From Pseudocercospora fijiensis CIRAD86 (Eukaryota > Ascomycota > Dothideomycetes > Mycosphaerellales > Mycosphaerellaceae), in the NCBI RefSeq assembly GCF_000340215.1, contig NW_006921533.1, forward strand, positions 5,110,979-5,174,978: 64,000 nt of DNA, written 5' to 3'. This document shows, piece after piece, positions 34,908-44,953 of this stretch. Position 1 is the first letter of the stretch. Every line of letters begins with the position of its first letter. Made by a program: the position numbers and the translations under genes. The notes below the pieces were generated by a model that was not told the origin of the DNA, did no database searches, and was given only the letters and a program-made list of their open reading frames with translations.

Positions 34908-35268
34908 TTGAGGATTTTGGTTCTCACGAATTGTGCTAGGTCTTAAGGTCTAGGCTGTTCCTGGTACAAGATGGGTGATTCTTGTGTTCGTTCGATGCTA
35001 GCAAACATTATCTTCTTAGGTCTCAGGTCGGATCGAAGTCTAGGTGATGGTATATATGGGAGATTGCACCATGCTGATGTATCGCGGAAAACATTTCACT
35101 CGGAACACAAGGGCTTTGGTTCCGCAAATGCATGGAGCAGGCACATCGATAGACTACGTCGATGCAGAAGGCAACGCCTATCGATGAAGCTTGAAAACAA
35201 CCTTGATATTTTCCTCTGCCAGGAGACAATCGCACACGAACATTTCCCTCCCCATCCATAGCAGGCCT
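34908..35268. promoter_or_regulatory. Divergent promoter region of the GNAT and pseudouridine synthase genes
   Basis: A 361-bp gap between opposite starts. A TATA-like string ggtatatatggg (35049-35060) is present and is the best core-promoter candidate. No coding frame of known family is seen. Confidence 0.5.
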
Positions 35269-36776
35269 ATGAGGCTGTCAGCAGTGCTGTTCCACCCATC
35301 GCCGCGAATCATCGAATATCTCATCCGCAAGGGCCGAATATCCGCCGCCAGTATGGCTGTGGTGGCTGTTGAGGAACCAAAGGAAGAACCTGAGATTTTC
35401 GAGCCGCCGCCGAAAGTCGTCATTACGCCTTGCGATCCATGGCCGCGACCATATTATCTCGAAGACGGGTTGAGACGAGTTGCGCCATATCATTTCACAT
35501 ACAATACCTTCTGCAAAGAGCGATGGAGAGGACGTGGCCTGCTCGAGATCTTCTCTGAAGAGTTTCGTGACAGGCCGGTTGAGTACTATGTATGTGGGCA
35601 ATGATACTGCGCGCAAGAGATGGGCTCATGTCTGACTGATAGCAACAGAGGAGCGCGATAGAGTCGGGCGCAGTACAGATCAACGGCAAGACGGTTCCAT
35701 CGGTAGACACACCTGTCAAGAATGGCGATGTCATTAGTCACACAATGCACAGGCATGAGCCCCCAGTCACTGGCCAGCCGGTGGGTGTGGTGCATGAAGA
35801 TGAAGGTCTCATAATCATCAACAAGCCTGCAGGGGTGCCGGTGCATCCTGCAGGACGATACAACTACAATTCAGTGGTGGAAATTATGCGGGCGGAGCGA
35901 GGTCACCAATTCAATCCGCTTCCATGCAACAGGCTTGATCGTCTCACTAGCGGCGTCATGTTCATTGCCAAAGACAAGCAGACAGCGGTTAGTATAACAG
36001 AGCAACTAATGGGCAGGACAATTCGCAAAGAGTACGTCGCTAGAGTGAAGGGGCGATTCCCCGATGGCGATATCATCTGCGAGCAGCCCATTCTACAAAT
36101 ATCGCCCAAGCTTGGTCTGAACAGAGTCCGGGCAAACGGGAAGGAAGCACGGACAGTATTCAAGCGTCTTGCCTACTACCCTCCGCGAGAACCAGGAGTC
36201 GATGCCAACGGACAGCCAAAGGAAGGATACAGCATTGTCAGATGTCGACCGCTTACAGGACGCACACATCAGCTACGTGTGCATCTGCAATTTCTAGGAC
36301 ATCCCATATCGAACGATCCGATATACTGCAACCAGAGAGTCTTCGGGCTCGATCTCGGCAAAGGCTCTAGCAGCGGAGACAACGACGAGGATATCATGAC
36401 CAGACTATCACGTATGGGCAAGACTGAAGTTGCCGAAGCCGTTGCATATCATGATGAGATGGTCGATGAATATAATCGCAAAAAGGCCGAGAAGATGACT
36501 GGTCAGCTTTGCGATATCTGTCAAACACCGCTCTACAGTGACCCGGGATCGCACGAGCTAGGCATCTATCTACACGCCAGGAAATACGAGTGTGCCGAAG
36601 GAAACTGGAACTACGAGACTTCTCTCCCTGAGTGGGCTCTTCCACCGCCTGGATACGAAGGACCAAAAGACGCAACCGACGAATCAGATCCACTTGCCGT
36701 GGATGTCGAAAAGCTCACTCTCAATGGGAACACCGAAAGCGAGAGCACTGCTACCCAAAGTGCAGCTACTGGTTGA
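35269..36776 (+). CDS. RluA-family RNA pseudouridine synthase (Pus9/Rib2-like)
   Basis: Isomerises uridine to pseudouridine, in this group typically U32 of tRNA. Exons 35269-35589 and 35649-36776 flank a 59-nt intron (GTATGT..CAACAG). The product is 482 aa. The start at 35269 gives [21 protein letters not shown], possibly mitochondrial; a second ATG at 35353 (MAVVAVEE) could give a cytosolic form. After an S4-like stretch ([17 protein letters not shown]), the catalytic block is [16 protein letters not shown], where the aspartate is the nucleophile. [20 protein letters not shown] and [10 protein letters not shown] close the fold. A pair of cysteines (CDICQTPLY) lies in the C-terminal extension. 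No deaminase domain follows, unlike yeast Rib2, so a Pus9-like role is favoured. Confidence 0.9.
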
Positions 36777-36842
36777 GCCTTCGATGAAAGACTCGTCTTA
36801 GAATGCTGCAATATTGGTCATCTCAACTTCATCATCCTCTAT

Positions 36843-38543
36843 CTAGTATGAAGTATGCACGTATGCCGCTGGCCCATCGTAGACTTTTCGACCTCTAATG
36901 AGGTAATACACCAGCGCCATCAGTACCGTGCCTCCGAATATTACTGGCGACCAGTTCAAAGTCGACGCCGAGACGGGCGTAGTGACGGGAAACGGTATGA
37001 ACACAATCAGGAATGCACCATAGACCAGCGCAGAAACGTTGATAGCCATGCCAAATCGACCTAGCGACCACGCGCCTCGCGGCAGAGGCGCCCCAAACAG
37101 TCGACGCCAGACCAGACAGCCTATCGAAAGCATGTACGTCCCAAACATGCCCAAGAGCTGCACAGAAGTTATGGCATTGAAGCCGATGGAGCTGCCCAGA
37201 GAGATGAGGCAGATGAGAACGCCAAAGACGTACACTACGATGACAGCTCGGGTAGGGCAGTTCGTATCTCGATCCACCTTGGCGATCCATCTGTGGAAGG
37301 GAAGGCCATGATCTCTGGCAAAAGCCCACACTTGCCGAGAGCATGATGCCATGTAGTTTATGGCGCTGAACATGATCAAGATGATCTGTATGCAGGTCAA
37401 ACCAACCGCGCCGCCCCGCGAACCGGTTGCGTGCTCGAACACGGCGATGAAGGGGAAGCCCGTTGGAGAGCTGAAGGCTTCGTCCAGATTGGTAAGGCAG
37501 AAGCAGTAAGTGATGAGCATGAGGAACACCATGAGTCCGTTCACAATGTAGCTCCAGACCATTGCACGAGGGATAACGGATGACGCAAAGCGTGTTTCTT
37601 CGGCCATGTGCGCGGCTGCGTCGCTTCCTGTCAGACCCCATACCAGCAGGATCTGGCCTGCCAGCATCGCAAGACCAACATTTCCCCAGCCTCCCTGCTG
37701 ATCGAAAGTCGTAAAGACTTGCTTGGTCGTCAGCCTGTCTTTGGACGACAGAACCCATAGAACGATAATGCTCGACGCATACCCAGTTATCATGAGTACG
37801 AACACAAAGCCTTCGAGTTTGGGCAGTTTCCGACTCAAGAACACGTTTACGACAAAGATGAGGCTGATGAGGGCAAAAGTGTACAAGTAGGCTCTCCAGG
37901 GTTCTGGCGTGTAGGCCGGATGCAACTCGATAATGATGCCCTGAATGAGGTTTCCGACCAGAAAGATTCCGGAGATTGTGCCGCAGCACCAAGCCAAAGT
38001 CGAAAGCCAGCCACTGATGTAGCTGAGGATCTTTTGCAGAGACGGGGGTGCAAACTCGCTCGCCCACTAGAGCACATGTTAGCGAGGACTTCTCCCGGAG
38101 GACAGGTATTCCTGGATACGCACATGGTACTGGCCGCCGGCAGTCGGTGCCATGCTTGCCATCTCGGCCAAGCTCAGAGTAATGGCGGTGAAAGCGGCAA
38201 AATTCAGCAGATACATGGTGATGGTGCCTCCTGTATTGCCATCTACCAGTGCGGATGTGGTGCCGTTCGGGACGAATATCCAGCCCTTGCAGCTTCGATG
38301 AGAACATGAAGTATGATTCTTGAGGCATTGCGCCGTTTGCTAACTCACCACCATAGCCACGGTCGTGAATGCAGTAATGCTGAGCAGCTGGTAATCGCGA
38401 TCGAACTCGGGTTTCTTCCCCAGGCGGTACATGTCCATGTTATCCTTGGCGGCATCGTGCCTGTTCTCGTTGGATGCATAGGTTGAAACGGCGTCAGAGT
38501 CGACGTGGGGAAGATGTTGCCGTTCTTTGTCGCCGTCGTCCAT
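36843..38543 (-). CDS. APC-superfamily amino-acid/choline-type permease
   Basis: Three exons: 38543-38349, 38285-38124 and 38066-36843. Introns are 63 nt (GTGAGT..GCAAG) and 57 nt (GTGCGT..CTCTAG). The product is 526 aa with about 12 hydrophobic helices after a soluble, acidic N-terminus of 50 residues. Family landmarks include LSLAEMASMAPTAGGQYHW across the second junction, GLTGSDAAAHMAEET in the middle and SRQVWAFARDHGLPF in the late loop, as in fungal GABA, choline and amino-acid permeases. The first junction (MVV-GWIFVPNG) is the weakest point, since helix 1 appears a little short compared with relatives. It is convergent with the pseudouridine synthase gene, 66 bp apart. Confidence 0.88.
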
Positions 38544-38720
38544 GGTCGTCTTGACGCTGCGTCAGAGCTGTCTTGCTTGACTGGGAGATCGATGGCAACA
38601 TCTTGTCACCGCGGCAGCAAGATCTCAAACCAGGCGGAGATGCCGTGCCGCTGTGCGCTGTGCGTGGTTTCTGCAGGCTGCCGCATGAACCGCACGTACT
38701 TGAACATAGCGTATGTAAGA
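38544..38720. promoter_or_regulatory. Permease promoter at the edge of the gene island
   Basis: The region has normal composition, in contrast to the AT-rich DNA beginning near 38830. No gene is seen. A transposon terminal repeat starts at 38721, so the permease has at most about 180 bp of unique promoter before the repeat. Confidence 0.5.
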
Positions 38721-39129
38721 GGGACCTTCAGAAGTTTCGCCGGCCTCCAAATAAGCGCTAGCTGGTGACCGTTATATGAAGGATTAATGTGGCGCTTTTT
38801 ACGGACCTTCAGAAGAGGCTAGTTGTATATGATCGAAAGCGGCCTAGTGTAGTAAGGAGCCCCTGTTCTAGACCTTCTAGGGTATAGACTTTAGCTATAG
38901 ACCTAACCTATAGACCTAACCTATAGACCTAACCTATATACGCTATAGAAGAAGCTACTATAGTTACTATAACTACTATAATAACCGTCGCTATTACGAG
39001 TAAGTACCTCGAGGAAGATAGTAGTAACAATAAGCGGTAGGTATAGCGAGAAGGTAAATCTGTATATAAATACTAGTACCGCTAGTTAAGGCGTAACCGA
39101 CTATTTAAACTAGCGAGAATCTATAAGAA

Positions 39130-40217
39130 GGATCGCTTCGACCTCGATAGTTATCCGGAGGCTAATATTAAGGGTAACTTCCGCTTTATAAGGCCTTAAT
39201 TAGTAGAGTTAGTAGACCTACTAGATATTAGTTTAATCGTATTACTAGTTAGACTTAAATTGCTACCTATAACGGTGCTTTATATTGTCTATAAGCGGTT
39301 ATCTAGTCCTAGCTTTTAGAAGGATATAGACGAGAAGTTTAGCTATTCGGCTACGATTAAGTTATATATTTAATATAGTTATATATAGCCTAGCGCTAAG
39401 GTAGAAGTCCTTCTTATTCTTTAATAAGAGGCGGCTTAGTAAGCAATATCTCCGGAGCCTAGCTTAGTCGCTATATCTATTAGTTAGAGTATCTAGCGTC
39501 TTCGGATATATTAATAGTACTATAAGGAAGATTACGAGACTAAGTCGTAACTAGAGGGTGTTCTATAACGGCTATAAGCACTTCTATAGCCTTAAATTCT
39601 AGGGTATATAGCTACTAGATAGCATACTGCTTATTAATAGTCTATATCTAGGCTCTTATAGTAATAGTCGACTCGTACGCGAGTCTAATATTAACTAGAT
39701 ATAGTATAATTTGTTCGATAACGACCCTCTCGAGGACAAGCTCTTTCTTTTTAGTAACTTAGTATATAGATAGGTCGATAGTATTATCGGATCGTAGAAA
39801 TCGAAGAGAGGCGGCTATCGTAACCCTATATAGGCGCAGGTTGCGAAGGAATAGTCGGCTCTACGATAGTCGGTAGAATAGGGGTTTAGCGAGGTAACTA
39901 ATAACTAGCTATTCTTCGAGTATAAGAAAGGGTTACGTACTAGTTTAATACCGATAGGATCCTGCTATCTCGTAGCAGTATTGCTTACTAATTGCCTGTC
40001 TTATTATCGTAGAAACAAGGTCGCTACGCACTACGGTTTAAGCTGTCCGGACATTAGGGATTACCTAGGTACTAAGTTTGAATTACTACCTATGCCGCTA
40101 GTAGACGCGGAGGTACCGGATCTAATACGTATAAACCCTTCGGGCAATAGATTAGAGGTTAGAGGTAATATAGAAGATATAGGAGATATAGTTATTAATA
40201 ATAGTAATAAGGAATAG
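39130..40217 (+). pseudogene. PIF/Harbinger-type DDE nuclease, RIP-inactivated
   Basis: The plus frame, interrupted by many TAG/TAA stops, begins with a helix-rich region (YPEANIKGNFRFIRP near 39180, LLPITVLYIVYKRLSSPSF near 39265). It ends with a segment typical of Harbinger-family nucleases: a QSVEQGF (family: RVxVEWGF) block near 39873, FFEYKKGLR, IPIGSCYLVA and LLTNCLSYYR near 39985. The C-terminal 78 codons (39981-40217) are still open. Stops fall mostly at former Gln/Trp positions, as RIP predicts. Confidence 0.7.
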
Positions 40218-41159
40218 TAAAGAATAGCGATGGGTTAGTATTTCAGTTATTATAGCTCGCCCTCTATATTCTCTCTATTGCTCCTCGGATTAGATACGGA
40301 GGAGCTTCGGAGGGCCGTTTCACTATAGTTATAGTAATGTCTGTTGCTTCTAATTATCTTAGTAATAGATATAGGCAGAGATTAAGCGGGGGTATATAAA
40401 TTTCTAAAGGTACTCGAAATTCAATCTTAGTAACCGGTATTATAACTAATAGTATCGAAGGTAGTAGCAACTATACTAAGGAATTCGTATCTCTACTATG
40501 TTTCTTACTAATTTAGGAACTAATAAGCACTCGGAATACTATATATATTACATCCGATTTAATCCGCCTCGCTTAAGTCTAATATCTTAATTATACGAAT
40601 ATCTACGTACTAACGGCTATTAATCTCTAAAGTCTAATACTTCCAATACCTACGAGACAGTTCTATCGCTATCGTAGCCGTCGTTACTATATCCTATTAG
40701 CGTAAGAACGTTAGCAACGGGGCCGCTATCGTCTAAGTCTATACTAAATTCGGTAACCTACGACAACTACGAAGGAATAAGAGACGCGTGTCTAACCCGT
40801 CTAATAAGAAGAGCTCTTAGCTTATTAAATTAACGTACCGTAGAGGCGTATATTAGCTTTATACGCTTCTTAGAGCGGTTGTCTATATCGTCTATATAGC
40901 GTATTAAATAGCGGCCTACCTTATCGGAAGATTCAACCCTTAGTCGCTTTGCTAGTACAGTAATTGCCTCTCGAGAGTCGAAATAGCTCTAGTACTCGAC
41001 TTAACGACCTCTCTTTACTTAGCTGTCTCTCGCTGTCGATATCTAACCGCCGCCGAGTCGTATATATTGTAATATTAGAAGGAGAAGGAGAATTTAATAG
41101 TATCGATAGCGATAGAACAACCGGTAGACTCGGTATCGAAGGACCCGTAATAGGAGGCG

Positions 41160-41700
41160 GATCTTAAAGCCGTTAAGATATAATACGGAGTATATTATCT
41201 TAGACCTGCTAAGCTAGAGTCTTATAACTACGCAACTCCTTAGTAGTAAGCAGCTTATCGCGGAGCTTCTTGTTATTTAATAATATAGTATCCTTAAAGC
41301 AATTAAGTATCTGTTTAAACTCGGAGTCTTTAGCTACTGTACCGGAAGCAGTAAGAAGGGCTCTATACTCGAGAACACGCTTTGCAATCTACCTACAAAT
41401 AAGGCTATCTATACCTTTAATAGTACGTTGTCTAGCTAGCCGGTTGTCGTTATACTACTTCTAATAGCGCTTTGTTATATCTCTTATGCGACCCTCTATA
41501 TAATAGCTAGAATTAGCCTCGAAGTGCCGTATAATAAGCAAGGCAAACTTATTAGATATACGGCTATTACCTTAGACTCGGTTATAGTCGTCTTCTATAC
41601 CTTCTAGCAGGTTAAAGTTGTGCTAAGAGTCTTCTATATTACTAGAATCCTAAGAGTCGGTTAAATCTAGTATAGGCTATTAAGCTATAGCCTATTATTG
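41160..41700 (-). pseudogene. Degraded minus-strand frame within the Harbinger-like element
   Basis: On the minus strand a protein-like phase runs through FALLIIRHFEANSSYYIEGR and VLEYRALLTASGTVAKDSEF to a lysine-rich segment (NNKKLRDKLLTTKELRS), broken only by TAG/TAA. I do not recognise the family. In Harbinger elements a second, Myb-like gene accompanies the nuclease, and this could be its remnant, but no Myb/SANT tryptophans can be shown. Confidence 0.35.
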
Positions 41701-42653
41701 CCGCTAAAGGTAAGCTATTAAGGAGGTGTCTATACCTCTAGTAACAACCGGCCTTAGTAGAGTTAAATTTAGGGTCTGTTTAGTAGCTATACTACTATAG
41801 CCGCTTAATTCGCTATAGCTTAATTTAGTTAATAAGCTTGCTACCGTAACGGACATAGAGCGACTATATAGTAGTAGCCGCTTAATAACTAACTAAATTA
41901 TAGGCAATAGACTACCGAGTAAGTGCTACGGTAGCGGTAATAATAAAGACATATCGATATAAAGAGGCGGACCTTAAAGAGCTGCTATAATAGATATAGG
42001 CGGCGCTAGTAGTAGTAGATAGACTAGTATAGCAAAGGTAGGAGTAGAAGAGCCGGAGCCTAGGTCGATAACTCGAGAGTAATAAGATAGGGTACTAAGG
42101 GCAGCCCGGTAGCGAGGGTAGCGAGGGTAGCTATAATCGAGGAAATAGTATATTTAGCTAATAATCTACGATATCTACTACCTTAGAGGTGCCTCTTATC
42201 CTAGGACCTATACTACTACAATTACTAACAACCCCTATATTCTATTATTATACTAACGGCTATATACCTAGACCTCCGTATATATAAGCTAGTACCCTCT
42301 CGTACTATCTCGAAGACCTAATAGCTACTTTCTACCTTACTATCGCTAGTTATAGTAGTTCTTTAGTGCTTAGAGGCTAATTTGCCTTTAATAAGCTAAG
42401 CTAGTTAGGGGTTAAGCCTCTTTCTACATTCTTCTACTACCTAACTTCTTATAGTTAATAAAGGAATATAGCCCCTATTAGTTATTAATATAGCGTCTTA
42501 TATACTTTTAAATAGGCCTATTTAAAAGCACGGTCTAGGTCTACGAGTCGATAACTCGCAGGGGTAGAAAACCAGCCCTCGAAGGATGCGGTAGTAACCT
42601 TCGTATCCACCTTATTCCCCGACTGCGTGAAATTGGTGGCTTCTGAAGGTCCC

Positions 42654-42801
42654 TAAGGGCTGGCCTGTAGAAATGGCAATGATGGGGATCCGCTCAGTGC
42701 ACCATTCAGAAGGCTGGTCCGGCGAGGCAGCACTAGCGGCAGAGACCGTGGAAGAGCGGTCCGCGAAAGTTCAAGGCCTCTTCCTTCGCGCTGCCCCAAT
42801 A
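42654..42801. other. Unmutated spacer between Harbinger-like end and MITE
   Basis: Balanced composition and no gene. TA at 42800-42801 is the left target duplication of the MITE. Confidence 0.4.
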
Positions 42802-42932
42802 CAGCGTCTGAACACTTCGGAGTGAAAGCGGGTATTCACCAAATCCCTGAGAAGCAAGGATTACAGCGAATAGTCACTTGTTATTCAGCGGTCCGGCCCT
42901 AGTCACTTTCACTCCGAAGTGTAGAGACGCTG
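42802..42932 (+). mobile_element. 131-bp Tc1/mariner-type MITE, copy A (not RIP-mutated)
   Basis: Flanked by TA at both sides. The ends are 27-bp inverted repeats: left begins CAGCGTCTGAACACTTCGGA, right (reversed) begins CAGCGTCTCTACACTTCGGA. There is no coding capacity. About 22 of 27 TIR bases match the right TIR of the 2.76-kb element at 13830-16591, with an identical inner TCGGAGTGAAAG. The second copy is at 61979-62109. Confidence 0.9.
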
Positions 42933-43465
42933 TATGGAGTGCAGAGTTTGGGTGACCCCACGGTGGGAGTGTGGAGTCTGGTATGGCGGGGGTCAAAAGT
43001 GGCGGAGCGTGGCGTGGCGTGGCGTGGCGTGGCTCGTTGAAGAGTGGCGAATCCTTCCAGCAGCCAAGAACGTGTCCCATGTCGGGATTGCCCGACCGGG
43101 TACGGAGCCGCGGCGCGGTAGAGGTATGTATGGCCGGCTCGTCTGTTCCTGGTAAGCCGACGGCCTCGCCAAACTCATCATGATGAACCACGCTTGGCTT
43201 TGGCTTGTGAGGTGAGATGAAGAGGCGGAATGACGATCTTACGCGCCACGGCCCACCTGCCACCGAGCACGAACCCCGAGCCCATCCAACCAGAACACCA
43301 CCCATCGGTCTCAGGGCGACCACATTTCATCTGCTCAGCTGCTGCAAGGGAAATCATTCATCACGGCACCATCTTGCCAATATGTCTTGCACCCGTCCCG
43401 TCTGGACTGGATCCTTAGATTGCTCGATTTTCCATGCTTCGATTTGCCAGATGTGATCTGAATTG
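42933..43465. other. Promoter region of the rhodopsin-like gene, with pentanucleotide repeat
   Basis: A gtggc/gcgtg pentamer is repeated five times at 43008-43033. Several overlapping frames are open on both strands because of the GC-rich repeats, but none has recognisable features. Confidence 0.45.
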
Positions 43466-44587
43466 ATGGATTCTGCGAGGATTACTGCAGACGACCACGG
43501 CGCCAAGGTCATCCTTGCTGCCGCTCTCATGCTTGCATATTCCACCATCTCGGTAGCGATCCGCCTGCAGACCCGATGGCCTTGGAGACAACTTTACCGG
43601 CATGAGGATACTATGCTGCTCCTCGCATGGCTGAGCAGCATTGCGTACACTGCAAGCCTTGCTCTCGCAGTCCACGAAGGCTTTGGGTTGAAGGACAATT
43701 TGCTTCCTCAAGGCAATGACTACAGAATCAGCGTATTGCTCTCTGTTAGCTTTGTGTTGTTCTTCCTTACCAAAGGCCTCGGAACGGCTTCGTATAGCAT
43801 GTTCCTGCAGAATCTCACCGAAGACGATTTGATCCATCGCACTGTCGTCAGAGCTGGCCATATCTTGTCGGTAGTCTGGATCGTGCCGGCCATCGTCACA
43901 ACAGCGCTTTACACGGCTACGGAAGAATCCGTACCAGCAAGTAACTTTTCGTTTCCGCTCGGAAAGTTGTTGCTGACCTGATCTAGAAAGCCGCTTGGAT
44001 CGTATTTGGAGCATCACACGCCATCGTCCTTGCTGTACTGTTTGGATCGACTACTCGAATGATAATTGCCGCCAGACTTGCATGGTATAGAAAGTTTCGA
44101 GCAGTCCTCTGGTTTGGACTCGCACCATGGTATGCTTACAGCCGTCCAAGAACTTCATTCAGCACTGACATAATTCAGTCTGGTCGGCCTTATCACCGTT
44201 CGTCTAGCACATACGCCATGCAACATCTTCGTTCCGGGATTCACACAGTCGGCAATTGAGCTCATAATCATCATGATCATCGAACTGCACTTCAACTTGA
44301 TCAACGCTGCGTATCCCAACCTTCTGGTCTTCATCGACAGAACGAGCACTAAAGGCATCCACGCTGCGCCGAGGAGCTTGTCCATCTTCACTTTGCCAAG
44401 CACTGACACCACCTCATCCTCTGGAAAGCACTCTGAACTATCCCTTGAGCTTCAGGCGAAGCTAGGATCATTTCGATCTGACACGGGAGACCGAGTCGAT
44501 TTGAGCACATCTGACAGCCAGAAGCCGGTTATCGATTCAACCGATGACAATCGGGCCGTGTACAAGCACAACTGCAGCAGTGGCTGA
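43466..44587 (+). CDS. Fungal rhodopsin-like seven-helix integral membrane protein
   Basis: Belongs to the large fungal family usually called rhodopsin-like (PF20684 group), often PTH11-like in topology; function unknown in most members. Exons 43466-43930, 43987-44129 and 44179-44587 give 338 aa. Introns are 56 nt (GTACCA..ATCTAG with GCTGAC) and 49 nt (GTATGC..TTCAG). Helix 1 follows DDHGAKVILAAALMLAY, then a basic loop IRLQTRWPWRQLYRHED and helix 2 TMLLLAWLSSIAYTASLALA with HEGFG, a family hallmark. Later helices are VLFFLTKGLGTASYSMFL, SVVWIVPAIVTTALY and AAWIVFGASHAIVLAVLFG. The C-terminal 100 residues are soluble, Ser/Thr/Asp-rich. The first-intron donor (GTACCA) is weak, so that junction is less certain. 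Confidence 0.78.
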
Positions 44588-44953
44588 TAGCATCTTACAG
44601 GAGTTGTCTGCGAGATTCGTATTCGATGATGATGGTGGATATATCCGATGCACAATCTCTACTTGCATAGGTGAATGCGGTTGTGTAGGACTTTGACTGC
44701 ATCCCAGAGATCCTCCCCGAAGCTCCGCCTAAAGATCACCCGTCTTGGCGCTGTACCGTTATATACCGTCCCGAAGAACCGAGCACCTAATGCGACTGCC
44801 TCCTAGCCGCAAAGATGGACGACAAGGACTCCACACAATGCCGGAGCGGAGTGCTGTCTCAATTCTGCCCTGGATATGATTGTGCGAGGTACCTCATATA
44901 CCGCTTGGATGGTCAAGCCGTTACCTTGATCGTCACTCTCTTACCGTACCACT
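44588..44953. promoter_or_regulatory. Promoter region of the GH42 gene
   Basis: A TATA-like string gttatataccg (44758-44768) lies about 190 bp upstream of the GH42 ATG. The region also contains the 3' flank of the rhodopsin-like gene. No other gene is seen. Confidence 0.45.

Larger units (their letters stand above)
38721..42653 (+). mobile_element. PIF/Harbinger-like DNA transposon, RIP-inactivated (borders tentative)
   Basis: GGGACCTTCAGAAG at 38721-38734 is matched by its complement CTTCTGAAGGTCCC at 42640-42653. A second left copy (GGACCTTCAGAAG) is at 38813-38825, so the left border may be either. The right copy is followed by TAA, and TAAGA precedes the left copy, so a TWA-type duplication is only approximate. 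Both ends keep normal composition while the interior is RIP-mutated. A degraded Harbinger-type nuclease frame lies inside on the plus strand, and another decayed frame is on the minus strand at 41160-41700. Confidence 0.6.

Noticed and set aside
36895..38328. Long 477-codon minus frame overlapping the permease
   Set aside because: It is a shadow frame of the permease exons. The peptide is rich in His, Arg and Cys with no domain, while the spliced permease frame has all family motifs.
42874..43323. 149-codon minus frame near the pentanucleotide repeat
   Set aside because: It starts inside the repeat-rich promoter and runs through the MITE edge; there is no domain and low complexity.
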